A stretch of DNA of 37,986 bases from an uncultured Bacteroidales bacterium. Its GTDB lineage: Bacteria; Bacteroidota; Bacteroidia; Bacteroidales; Paludibacteraceae. The translations under genes and the position numbers were made by a program. The stretch covers positions 1 to 37,986 of the forward strand of contig ONBO01000012.1 in assembly GCA_900316125.1 (NCBI GenBank). The letters run 5' to 3'. Below are positions 24,854-33,381 of this stretch, piece by piece. Position 1 is the first letter of the stretch. Each line of letters begins with the position of its first letter. Under the pieces are notes generated by a model. The model worked only from the letters and a program-made list of their open reading frames with translations, was not told the origin of the DNA and did not search any database.

Positions 24854-27800
24854 TTAGATAATCTCTTTCATTCTTGCATAATGCATTACACTTGCAGGAA
24901 TTGGCTCAACCATTTTCCAATGTATCTGCATCTGATAACGGTTCCCTAAATTATTATATGACCAATTTTTTAAAGTAACTCGACCTAAATAGACATATCC
25001 CATTGTTCTACCCTTATCCTCCACAAAATTCTTTTGCTCTCTTACAAACAGTAACATTGTGTTCTCTTTGTTAATATACGCTCGTCCCTCATTCGAATCT
25101 GGCTTAACTCTGTTTTGTGTATCCCACTGAAAAATATCAGGAGAAAGAGCCTTGTCATCATAATCTGTAGTAGAACCCTCTTCCCTATTTTTTATAATAT
25201 CTACAAACATAGCCTCTACTTTAGTTTCTTTATTGCGTTCAACGCCTTCACGAGCAGGTGATTTCTTTTCAAGCGTAGAAGTTCCTATTGCAACCTGTAT
25301 CTGTGACTTGGTATATATGCCATGTAGCTTTAATGGGAATCCAAATATCTGAGAATTGTCACTTTTTTCATACGCCGTATTATTCTTAAGTAATAATGGG
25401 ATAACCTCCTTCAACTCTTCTATAAAGCAATTATCAGATGATAAACTATCAACCATTGCTTGTAAAGAAGGGAATCGTCCAGCAGTCTCAAACATATCAT
25501 AGTAGAACATCAACAATTCTTTCTTCTCAATATTATCCAACTCATCTACACTTATCTTAAAAGACCTATTTACCAACTTCTCTATAAAACTCAGATAGGA
25601 ATATGAATCAATTGCCGACCATTTTCTAAATACAGCACGTTTTAATTCTTCATTGTAACTGGATTTATTTTTATTCAGTCCTGTTTCATAAAGTAATTGG
25701 TTCCATGTAGTGTTTCTGTATAATTTATCAAGAGGCATCTGGTATATATTAACAAAGTTGGTAAGAGTTAGTGGTCCAGTACAATTCTTATCAAAATCTT
25801 TTATTAACCCACTAATTTTACTAACTGAAAAACGTTGAATTGCGCCTCTTATGTTCTTTAAAATATACTCTTTTGCTTTGGGTTCCAGGAAAATTTGACA
25901 TCCAAATGGCAAATGCGGGCAATCACGTTCAATCTCCTCAGGAACACTCATTGATGTACGACCAAGCATGACGCGCATGCGGTCCGTATAATTAAATTCT
26001 ACTCGGCTATTGCCCACATAATCAAGAATATCAACATGTGTTTTCCCTGTGGCTTTACGTAATCCTCTTCCAAATTGCTGAATAAACACTGTTAAGCTCT
26101 CCGTTGGACGAAGAAAAAGTATTGTATCAACCTCTGGAATATCAACCCCCTCATTAAACATATCTACTACAAACAAGTAATTAATATCTTTGTTTTTCAA
26201 TCGTCGAAGCAGAGCATCTCTCATCTGTGAATATTCACTTGTAAGCACATCCGCCTTCAAATTGCACAACGTAAATTTTGCGGCCATATATTTAGCGTGA
26301 GCCTGATCAACGCAGAAACACAACGCTCTAACATTTCTAATATCAGTTATATACTTCTGCAATGATTTCAAAATCATCATTGTTCTGGAATCATTATAAG
26401 TATATATTCTTGACAACTCAGACGAGACATAATGTCCTTTATCCCATGCTACTTCAGTATAGTCAACGGAATCAGTTATACCATAGTAATGAAATGGGGC
26501 AAGCAGACCCTTATTCAAAGCATCATCAAGACGTATCTCAGCCGAAATCGTTCCATCAAAGTCTTTAGTAATATCATCTCCATCCATTCTTTCAGGTGTT
26601 GCAGTTAATCCCAAAAGAATTTTTGGCTTGAAATAGTTTATAATCCTACGATAAGATGATGCAGTAGCGTGATGTACCTCATCTATGACAATATAATCAT
26701 AATAGTCAGATGGCAACTGCAAATTACTCAGGCGATTATTTAATGTATCTTTGGAAGCAAAAACATATTCATAATTTTCAGGTTCTTTGCCCGCAATCCA
26801 CTTCTCACCAAAATTATAATCACAAAGTACATGTCTGAACGTTGCTAAACTTTGACGCAAAATTTCTTCTCTATGAGCAACAAACAATAAATGCGCCCTA
26901 TCATGATTTTCAGAAAATACCTTATAATCATTAGCTGCCATTACAGTTTTTCCTGTTCCTGTAGCTGCAACCACAATATTTCTCCAATGATTACGGACCT
27001 CTCTCTCAAACTTTAATTTATCCATGATTTCCTGTTGATAATCATACGGGCTCATTATACCTCTCAGCTCAGCATAATCAATCTCATTATCAACACTTTC
27101 ACTTAAGGCCATTTTAAGCTTATCATCATCAACTCCACCAACAAATGTCTCATAATTTTCAGAGTACCATGCAGCATCAAAAGCGGAATGAATAGTTTTC
27201 ATCATCCTTGGTTGCTCCATCTGTGTTACCTTAACGTTCCATTCAACACCAGAATCAAGAGCCTGAGCGGATAGATTTGATGAACCTATGTAAGCAGTAT
27301 TAAAACCAGTATTACGAATAAATATATATGCTTTGGCATGTAATCTTTCGTTTGCCTCATCATAGGTTATTTTTATATCTGTATTCTTTAGAGTAGATAA
27401 TTGTTTCACCGCTTCAAAATCAGTTGCTTTCATGTAAGTAGTGGTTATAACTTTCAGTATGCCACCTCTGTTCGTAAAAGCCTTAAGCTGCGGTAGTATT
27501 AACGCAAGACCACGTTTCTTTATAAATGACACCATCAAATGGATTTCGTCAGCAGAGGCAATTTCCTTTTGTAATTCAGTGTACATTTTCATTCCTTTGC
27601 CAGTAAATAATGCCCCATTAACCAAGCCTTTAATTGGCATTATTTCTTTAAGTCTTGTAGCTAAATCAGGATAATCAGATTGTGTCTTGTCAATAACAGC
27701 AGTTAAAATTCTTGCTTGTGCAGACAACAAATTTCCTGATTCCAAATGAAAATCACTAACAAGTTTACTAATGATTGAGTTAGTGATGTTGATACCCTTT

Positions 27801-28027
27801 GCTATTGCATCTGATGAGTGTTCCATATCATCACCATCAGAAGAATCTAATTCAATAACATCATTCATCACTTGTTCAAACAGACTTGTCAAATACATTG
27901 ATAAGAGTTTCACAACCTCACTCCTTTCAATAACCCTCTCTCCAATGTAAAAACGGGTTTTATCAATTGATGACAACTTTTGTTCAAACAACTGATTTAT
28001 AATCTGTTCGTATATACCAATTTTCAT
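24854..28027 (-). CDS. PLD-nuclease / SF2 helicase / DUF3427 protein
   Basis: A 1057-aa multidomain protein. Order: an N-terminal helical region (1-130); a phospholipase-D-like nuclease domain with HAKAYIF (His230, Lys232) and GSSNLS (249-253); a superfamily 2 helicase with Walker A ATGTGKT (355-361), DEVH box (449-452), TATPER (475-480), EGVDIPEVD (626-634) and motif VI QFGRGLR (651-657); a linker; and a C-terminal DUF3427 domain (FQWDTQNRVKPDSNEGRAYI...; GYVYLGRVTLKNWSYN). Proteins with this architecture are associated with restriction or DNA-damage functions, sometimes beside Nudix enzymes, as here. Lower G+C than its neighbours suggests transfer. It starts 19 bases after a remnant of a second Nudix gene. 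Confidence 0.9.
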   Translation of the reverse strand: MKIGIYEQIINQLFEQKLSSIDKTRFYIGERVIERSEVVKLLSMYLTSLFEQVMNDVIELDSSDGDDMEHSSDAIAKGINITNSIISKLVSDFHLESGNLLSAQARILTAVIDKTQSDYPDLATRLKEIMPIKGLVNGALFTGKGMKMYTELQKEIASADEIHLMVSFIKKRGLALILPQLKAFTNRGGILKVITTTYMKATDFEAVKQLSTLKNTDIKITYDEANERLHAKAYIFIRNTGFNTAYIGSSNLSAQALDSGVEWNVKVTQMEQPRMMKTIHSAFDAAWYSENYETFVGGVDDDKLKMALSESVDNEIDYAELRGIMSPYDYQQEIMDKLKFEREVRNHWRNIVVAATGTGKTVMAANDYKVFSENHDRAHLLFVAHREEILRQSLATFRHVLCDYNFGEKWIAGKEPENYEYVFASKDTLNNRLSNLQLPSDYYDYIVIDEVHHATASSYRRIINYFKPKILLGLTATPERMDGDDITKDFDGTISAEIRLDDALNKGLLAPFHYYGITDSVDYTEVAWDKGHYVSSELSRIYTYNDSRTMMILKSLQKYITDIRNVRALCFCVDQAHAKYMAAKFTLCNLKADVLTSEYSQMRDALLRRLKNKDINYLFVVDMFNEGVDIPEVDTILFLRPTESLTVFIQQFGRGLRKATGKTHVDILDYVGNSRVEFNYTDRMRVMLGRTSMSVPEEIERDCPHLPFGCQIFLEPKAKEYILKNIRGAIQRFSVSKISGLIKDFDKNCTGPLTLTNFVNIYQMPLDKLYRNTTWNQLLYETGLNKNKSSYNEELKRAVFRKWSAIDSYSYLSFIEKLVNRSFKISVDELDNIEKKELLMFYYDMFETAGRFPSLQAMVDSLSSDNCFIEELKEVIPLLLKNNTAYEKSDNSQIFGFPLKLHGIYTKSQIQVAIGTSTLEKKSPAREGVERNKETKVEAMFVDIIKNREEGSTTDYDDKALSPDIFQWDTQNRVKPDSNEGRAYINKENTMLLFVREQKNFVEDKGRTMGYVYLGRVTLKNWSYNNLGNRYQMQIHWKMVEPIPASVMHYARMKEII

Positions 28028-28046
28028 TTCAATAGAATCTACTACA

Positions 28047-28205
28047 TTATTTTATCTCCACCAATTTCTCAACTACCCCGGCATCCGCAGGAAGCCAGTT
28101 TACAGTATTAAGCTCCGCAGGAAGCAGCCATTTTGCGGACTCATGCTCCTTAAGAGTGAGCGAGCCACTGACAACATGGCAGGCATAACACTTCATAGAT
28201 AGGTG
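28047..28205 (-). pseudogene. Truncated second copy of the Nudix gene (3' part)
   Basis: On the minus strand it reads FHLSMKCYACHVVSGSLTL, KEHESAKWLLPAELNTVNW and LPADAGVVEKLVEIK, then TAA. This equals the last 50 or so codons of the intact Nudix gene at 24196-24582, about 90% identical by eye, with a 45-base run identical. The Nudix box is absent and in-frame stops lie just upstream. It is in the same orientation as the intact copy, so the helicase and 85-aa genes lie between direct copies of this sequence. Confidence 0.85.
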
Positions 28206-28230
28206 AAAAGCCGAGAATTACTACGTTTTA

Positions 28231-28440
28231 TTAGACAACCAACTTCTGAATTTTCAAACCAAGGCCATTTGCTATCATTACCAGCGACTTGTATGAAGGA
28301 TTTCTCTCGCCACGTTCCAGCATACTGATGTAATTACGATTACAGCCACATTTATCCGCAAGCTCTGCCTGAGTAAGGCCTTTTTTTAGGCGAATATCTC
28401 GGATTCTATTGCCTAAATCGATGAGAATCTGGTCTTCCAT
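28231..28440 (-). CDS. XRE-family transcriptional regulator
   Basis: A 69-aa lambda-repressor-like helix-turn-helix protein from ATG 28440 (MEDQILIDLGNRIRDIRL). The HTH is GLTQAELADKCGCNRNYISMLERGERNPSYKSL, a textbook XRE motif as in restriction-modification controller proteins. The frame extends upstream to 28488, but that stretch lies in a nested palindrome that looks like its operator. It reads toward the helicase cassette and may control it, with the Nudix remnant in between. Confidence 0.88.
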   Translation of the reverse strand: MEDQILIDLGNRIRDIRLKKGLTQAELADKCGCNRNYISMLERGERNPSYKSLVMIANGLGLKIQKLVV

Positions 28441-28462
28441 AAAATTATTCCTGCAATAAGAA

Positions 28463-28510
28463 TCGCTAAAACACGAAAGAGGGGGCAACTTTCGGCGCCC
28501 CTTTTAGCGA
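28463..28510. promoter_or_regulatory. Nested palindrome upstream of the XRE gene
   Basis: Three inverted pairs interlock: TCGCTAAAA (28463-28471) with TTTTAGCGA (28502-28510); CGAAAG (28474-28479) with CTTTCG (28489-28494); and GGGGC (28482-28486) with GCCCC (28497-28501). It begins 22 bases before the XRE start, the usual place of an autoregulatory operator. Confidence 0.5.
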
Positions 28511-28659
28511 AGGTCACAATCACAATCGTGTACAAAATTAATTATTCTCCTTCAAAATAAAGAAGGAATGATACTCTTTTTATAAACATTGTACCTACAA
28601 CTCCAGCATAAACAAACCAAATTTTATTGGGTCATCTTAAGGGTCATTTTACCGCCCGG

Positions 28660-28681
28660 TACTTAGGCGGTACTTGGGCGG
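28660..28681. repeat. Two units of the 11-bp repeat found in the AlbA_2 gene
   Basis: TACTTAGGCGG-TACTTGGGCGG; on the minus strand CCGCCCAAGTA-CCGCCTAAGTA, the same unit as the five copies at 36131-36185 with C for T at one position. It lies in the 310-base non-coding gap 28489-28798, with no surrounding AlbA_2-like frame. The rest of that gap is A/T-rich and otherwise holds the hairpin at 28734-28764. Confidence 0.6.
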
Positions 28682-28733
28682 TACATACCCAAATGCATCG
28701 AACAAACAGGCTTAAGATTTTGCAAAATTCAAA

Positions 28734-28764
28734 TTGAGGCATGACAAATTTTGTCATACCCCAA
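28734..28764. terminator. Long hairpin after the dipeptidase gene
   Basis: ATGACAAA-T-TTTGTCAT is a perfect stem (28741-28757), extended by TTGAGGC against ACCCCAA with two wobble-type mismatches. It lies 35 bases after the dipeptidase stop on the minus strand. The T tract on that side is weak; on the plus side it is better (TATTTTTT), though no plus-strand gene ends here. Confidence 0.45.
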
Positions 28765-28798
28765 TATTTTTTGCTTCAAATTTCCTCTTAAGTTATCT

Positions 28799-29500
28799 TT
28801 AATCCTCCCAGCGCACGGGATAGTCAAAGTATGTGTCTGGGTAGGGTTCGTTGCTGAGGGTGAAGTGCCACCACTCTGAGTACAGGGGCTTGAAACCGTG
28901 GCGCATCATGGCTTCACGCAGTATCATTCTGTTTGCGTACTGCTCTGGCGTGATGGTGGCGTTGTAATCAGGATGGCTCTCTTCTCCAAACCAGTCAAAT
29001 GTGCCGCCCATGTCCAGTTCCTTCTCTGTGTTCATGTCAAACAGAGTGAGGTCAACAGTGGAGCCGCGGGAGTGTCCTGATTTGGAGTGTATATAATCCT
29101 TCTCAAAAAGCACAGGCTTTTCAAACATCGGGTAGAAATACGGCTTCATAATAGAGTCTGAAGGGTCTTGAGACCAGCGTACAAAGTGGTCTACGGCTCG
29201 CTGCGGGCGGTACGCATCGTAGATTTTAAGGCGATAGCCCTGAGCCTTCACATCGTCGCTAACAGCTTTCAGGGAGTCCGCCGCCTCATGTGTCAGCATG
29301 GCAATAGGCTGCTCGTAGCCGTCTATCCTCTGCCCTACAAAGTTATACGTACTATAGTAGCGAACCTCCAGAATGGCGTCTGGCACCACATCTGTGATGC
29401 GCACCAGTTCCTTAGGATTCTCTCTCTTCTCTTGGCAACTGACCATCAGGCACGCTACGGCGGCCGCAATGACAATAAAAATTCTGTTCATAATATTCAT
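28799..29500 (-). CDS. D-alanyl-D-alanine dipeptidase, lipoprotein (VanX/DdpX family)
   Basis: A 233-aa zinc D,D-dipeptidase of peptidase family M15D, predicted to cut D-Ala-D-Ala in the periplasm. The signal peptide ends in the lipobox LMVSC (Cys22). Zinc ligands and catalytic residues are all present: His143 and Asp150 in SKSGHSRGSTVDLTL, and Glu209 and His212 in SEWWHF. DAYRPQRAVDHFVRW contains the family arginine. It is likely a housekeeping or cell-wall salvage enzyme here, since no vanH or vanA-like ligase is near. A 33-bp tail of a second copy is at 23174. Confidence 0.93.
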   Translation of the reverse strand: MNIMNRIFIVIAAAVACLMVSCQEKRENPKELVRITDVVPDAILEVRYYSTYNFVGQRIDGYEQPIAMLTHEAADSLKAVSDDVKAQGYRLKIYDAYRPQRAVDHFVRWSQDPSDSIMKPYFYPMFEKPVLFEKDYIHSKSGHSRGSTVDLTLFDMNTEKELDMGGTFDWFGEESHPDYNATITPEQYANRMILREAMMRHGFKPLYSEWWHFTLSNEPYPDTYFDYPVRWED

Positions 29501-29580
29501 TTAAATTATACTCTGCAAAGATAATCATTAATGCAACCATACGGTGATTGAAATGACTTGTTTAAGATAATTTTTTTTAG

Positions 29581-29588
29581 TATTTTTG
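29581..29588 (+). promoter_or_regulatory. -7 box for the PfkB kinase gene
   Basis: TATTTTTG fits TAnnTTTG; CTTG at 29557-29560 is a near -33 box at 20 bases. The gene starts at 29612. Confidence 0.45.
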
Positions 29589-29611
29589 TATTGTGTTAAA
29601 ACAGATAATCC

Positions 29612-30505
29612 ATGAATAAAAAACGTGTCATAGGCATAGGAGAAACAGTTTTTGACATTCTGTTCAAGAACAACATGCCAATAACTGCCACCCCTGGCGG
29701 TTCAACGTTCAACAGCATTATTTCTCTTGGCAGGGCGGGAATAGCCTGTGCCATGATAACAGAGACGGGCGATGATTACATCGGCGATATAACTTGCAAC
29801 TACATGCAAAAGAACGGGGTCTCTGACAAATACGTTTATCGCCATGAAGGAACAAGATCACACGTGTCACTCGCTTTCTTGGATGAGAACAACGATGCGG
29901 ATTATATCTTTTACAAGGACCACGCCGCCATAACGTTAGACACCGCCCTGCCAAGTTTTACACCAGACGACACTGTACTTTTTGGCTCTTTTTTTGCAAT
30001 AAACCCTGCCATTAGGCCTAAAGTTAGCGCGATGCTAAAAGAGGCTCACAATGCCGGAGCCTTTATATACTATGACATAAACTTCCGGAAATCGCACATA
30101 AAAGATTTGCCCTTTGTGATGCAGAATATAGAGGAGAACATGAGTCTCGCCTCAATTGTACGCGGTTCTACAGAAGATTTTAATTATTTGTACGGACTAA
30201 ATGATGCGACTAAGATTTACAATAAAATCAGTCCGCTGTGCAAAAATGTTATTGTAACCGCAGGCGCTGAAGCCATACATGTATTTACTCCAGAGAGCCA
30301 CAATATCTACAATATTCCACCCTTAAAGACAGTTAGCACCGTGGGCGCAGGTGACAATTTTAACGCGGGATACTTATACGCCTGCGTCAAAGGCATGGAG
30401 AAAGAAGAAGAACGTATTGCAATGGCTATTCGGTTTAGCCGTGACGTATGCGTACAAGAGGGCAACAATATAAGTCAGGAGCTGGCAGAGCAGCTTAAAG
30501 AATGA
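29612..30505 (+). CDS. PfkB-family carbohydrate kinase (fructokinase-like)
   Basis: A 297-aa ribokinase-fold sugar kinase. It opens with the family start GIGETVFDILF and PGGSTFNSIISLGRAG (PfkB signature 1), and near the C-terminus has STVGAGDNFNAGYLYA (signature 2) with the catalytic Asp in GAGD. YYDINFR is also typical. It resembles fructokinases of Bacteroidetes; the sugar is not certain. It stands alone before the SF1 helicase gene. Confidence 0.93.
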   Translation: MNKKRVIGIGETVFDILFKNNMPITATPGGSTFNSIISLGRAGIACAMITETGDDYIGDITCNYMQKNGVSDKYVYRHEGTRSHVSLAFLDENNDADYIFYKDHAAITLDTALPSFTPDDTVLFGSFFAINPAIRPKVSAMLKEAHNAGAFIYYDINFRKSHIKDLPFVMQNIEENMSLASIVRGSTEDFNYLYGLNDATKIYNKISPLCKNVIVTAGAEAIHVFTPESHNIYNIPPLKTVSTVGAGDNFNAGYLYACVKGMEKEEERIAMAIRFSRDVCVQEGNNISQELAEQLKE

Positions 30506-30561
30506 AACTACATAACCACCAAAAAACATCAAACTACAAAGAAAGAAGATACTAGTCTGTG

Positions 30562-33312
30562 ATGACGAATAATCGATTTATTATTATAAAGGGCGAGCCA
30601 AAGGCTCTCAAAATAGAAAAAATTTATATTGATAATAGAGGTTATGCCGTTAAATTTGTTGACGGCAGAATATTTTATCGTTATAACCCTGCTGATGTAG
30701 TAGTTCTACAGAACGCAACATGGCATGACCCCAAACATTGCATAGTTTACATCAAAGGGCGTAAACAATATAACATAACAGACCTTCTTTCATTTAGACA
30801 CGGGAATCTAACACATTGGAGAATTAAATTCTCAAATGGTTCTACAAAAGACTATTTACACGGTTCCATTATTGTAAAAGAATCATGTCTTGAAGACAAG
30901 GCTGCAAACAACATATTTGAGTATCTTAAGCGAATATCGCAGACAAATGAATTAGGCAAAAGTGATGACAGTGACGGAATCCTTTCATCAATTTACAACA
31001 ACATTGATTTCATTGATAATGAGACAGCTGCTGCGCCGTACCTGTCGCCACAAAAACACAAACCACGTACTTACATAGTTCCTAATCTTATTTTCCCATT
31101 TGGATGTAATGCAAACCAAAAGAAAGCAGTTAAAGCAGCTTTTGAGAACCAAATAAGTATTATACAAGGCCCTCCTGGAACAGGAAAAACCCAAACTATT
31201 CTCAATATTGTTGCAAACATTGTCTTACAGGGTAAGAATGTAATAATTGTCTCCAACAACAATTCTGCAACTGCAAATGTTTTGGAGAAAATGAAAAAAT
31301 ACGGCCTTGATTTTCTCATCGCTCCATTAGGGAAAAAAGAAAACAAAGAGAATTTTATAGCTAACCAGCCTCCTATTCCAGATGAATTAAAATCTTGGGG
31401 AATCACTTATGCAGAAAAAGACAAAAAGGGAAAAGATATAAAATCTATACTTATTAAGCTGGATAAGGCATTTGCATTACAAGAAGCACTCTCTTCATAC
31501 AAGCAGGAACTAACAACTGTAAACCTTGAGCATCAACATTTCCTAGTAGATTATCAAATAAGTCCGGATTTATACACTCTCACACGTAAAGTCAGAGCAA
31601 AGAAATTAATGAGATTGTGGATGTACTATCATACATCAGCAGAAAACAATGAACACCAAAACGCAGGGTTCCTTAAGAAAATCACAAATAATATCAAATG
31701 GCGATGGATGAATTTCTCAATGAAATATCTTTATGGAATTGAGCCTCCGGCTGACATACATGACCTACAACCTACAATCATTCAATTACAAGCTCTCTAT
31801 TACAAAACACGTCTTCAGGAACTCACATCATCAATAGAAAGAACAGAAAAAAAACTAAACTCATATAACACAAGTGAACTATCAAATAAATTAGTATCAA
31901 GCTCACTAACACTACTGAAGGGGGCTTTACATCGCAAATACAACAACAAAAAAAGGTCGCTAATTAGCAGCGTAAAAGAAATTGTCTCAGACTCGTATAA
32001 ATTTTGCAAAGAATACCCTGTTATACTAAGCACGACATTCTCAGCTAGAATAACAATCCCCAACCAAATATATGACTATGTCATTATGGATGAGGCATCT
32101 CAAGTCTCAATAGACACAGGAATATTAGCCCTAACATGTGCTAAGAATGCAGTTATTGTTGGAGACACATTGCAGCTTCCAAACGTAACTACACATGATG
32201 ACATCTTAAAATATGATGCCATATTCAAGGAATTCAACGTATCTAAGGATTATAACTGCGTGACAAATAGTTTTTTACAATCTATTTGCAACATAATTTC
32301 ATCTGCGCCGCAAACCCTATTACGGGAGCATTACCGCTGTCATCCTACTATTATAAACTTCTGCAACCAACGTTTTTATGGAGGGCAATTACTTATCATG
32401 ACAGAAAACAGTGATAAAAAGGATGTGATGTTAGCTATAAAAACGGCACCAGGAAAACACATTAGGAATCATTATAATCAAAGAGAAATTGATGTAGTAA
32501 AGGAGGAGGTCCTTCCTACCATAAATAGTATCGCTGATGCTGGTATTATTACCCCATATAATAGTCAGGTCAACGAATTTCTGAGACAAATTCCTAATAT
32601 AGAAACCGCCACGATACACAAATACCAGGGAAGGGAGAAAGACACAATAATCATGAGTGTTGTGGATGACCAGATTACAGAATTCTCTGATGACTCAAAT
32701 CTTATTAATGTTGCTGTTTCAAGGGCAAAGAATCACTTTATTATTGTAGTATCTGGCAATGAGCAAGAAAGGAAAGGATGTATAGAGGATCTTATAAATT
32801 ACATTGAATACAATAACATGACTGTGAAGGAGAGCAAAATAAATTCTATTTTTGACTATCTATACAGCCAATACACCAATGAACGAATAGCATTCCTAAA
32901 AGCTCATAAAAAAATATCAGAGTATGACTCCGAGAATCTTACATACTCACTACTTCTTAACATTCTAAAAAAGCACATAGAGCTCAGGCACCTTAGCGTA
33001 TTATGCCACACTCCAATAAGAGTCATACTTAAAGATTGGTCTTTACTATCTGAATCTGAACGCAAGTATGTATCACATTATGGCACACATATTGATTTTC
33101 TCATAATAAACCGAGTTACAAAGAAACCGGTTCTTGTCATAGAGACCGATGGATATTCATACCATAACAATGAAACAGAACAACATCAGCGAGACATTAT
33201 GAAAGACCATATCCTTGAAGTATATAACATTCCTATACTCCGACTAAAAACCAACGAAAGCGGCGAAGAAAATAAAATATTAAACTATCTGAGAAGTTCT
33301 CCTACAAATTGA
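30562..33312 (+). CDS. SF1 (DNA2/NAM7-type) helicase with C-terminal nuclease-like domain
   Basis: A 916-aa protein; a GTG three bases earlier is an alternative start. After about 170 N-terminal residues of unknown fold, it has Walker A GPPGTGKT (about 203-210), a long helical insertion, then DYVIMDEASQV (motif II), LREHYRCHPTIINFCN, TIHKYQGREKDTIIMSV and NVAVSRAKNHFIIV, the standard UvrD/Upf1-type SF1 set. The last 150 residues hold GTHIDFLII...KPVLVIETDGYSYH, a D-x(n)-ExD pattern of a restriction-endonuclease-like (Vsr/DUF2726-type) fold, with a helix rich in His/Gln after it. Helicase-nuclease fusions of this kind are suspected defence or repair proteins. A/T-rich compared with the housekeeping genes, suggesting transfer. 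Confidence 0.88.
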   Translation: MTNNRFIIIKGEPKALKIEKIYIDNRGYAVKFVDGRIFYRYNPADVVVLQNATWHDPKHCIVYIKGRKQYNITDLLSFRHGNLTHWRIKFSNGSTKDYLHGSIIVKESCLEDKAANNIFEYLKRISQTNELGKSDDSDGILSSIYNNIDFIDNETAAAPYLSPQKHKPRTYIVPNLIFPFGCNANQKKAVKAAFENQISIIQGPPGTGKTQTILNIVANIVLQGKNVIIVSNNNSATANVLEKMKKYGLDFLIAPLGKKENKENFIANQPPIPDELKSWGITYAEKDKKGKDIKSILIKLDKAFALQEALSSYKQELTTVNLEHQHFLVDYQISPDLYTLTRKVRAKKLMRLWMYYHTSAENNEHQNAGFLKKITNNIKWRWMNFSMKYLYGIEPPADIHDLQPTIIQLQALYYKTRLQELTSSIERTEKKLNSYNTSELSNKLVSSSLTLLKGALHRKYNNKKRSLISSVKEIVSDSYKFCKEYPVILSTTFSARITIPNQIYDYVIMDEASQVSIDTGILALTCAKNAVIVGDTLQLPNVTTHDDILKYDAIFKEFNVSKDYNCVTNSFLQSICNIISSAPQTLLREHYRCHPTIINFCNQRFYGGQLLIMTENSDKKDVMLAIKTAPGKHIRNHYNQREIDVVKEEVLPTINSIADAGIITPYNSQVNEFLRQIPNIETATIHKYQGREKDTIIMSVVDDQITEFSDDSNLINVAVSRAKNHFIIVVSGNEQERKGCIEDLINYIEYNNMTVKESKINSIFDYLYSQYTNERIAFLKAHKKISEYDSENLTYSLLLNILKKHIELRHLSVLCHTPIRVILKDWSLLSESERKYVSHYGTHIDFLIINRVTKKPVLVIETDGYSYHNNETEQHQRDIMKDHILEVYNIPILRLKTNESGEENKILNYLRSSPTN

Positions 33313-33345
33313 ATTCGTATTTACTACGACATCTAACTTTCTCCA

Positions 33346-33381
33346 CCCTACTTTTCTCCCTACCTTTCACCCTACTTTCTA
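33346..33381. repeat. 12-bp tandem repeat, three units
   Basis: CCCTACTTTTCT, CCCTACCTTTCA and CCCTACTTTCTA at exactly 12-base spacing, ending on the stop codon of the minus-strand phosphoesterase gene. On the minus strand the units read GTAGGG with purine spacers. Confidence 0.6.

Noticed and set aside
31815..32063. Minus-strand frame inside the SF1 helicase
   Set aside because: Shadow in A/T-rich sequence with no support.
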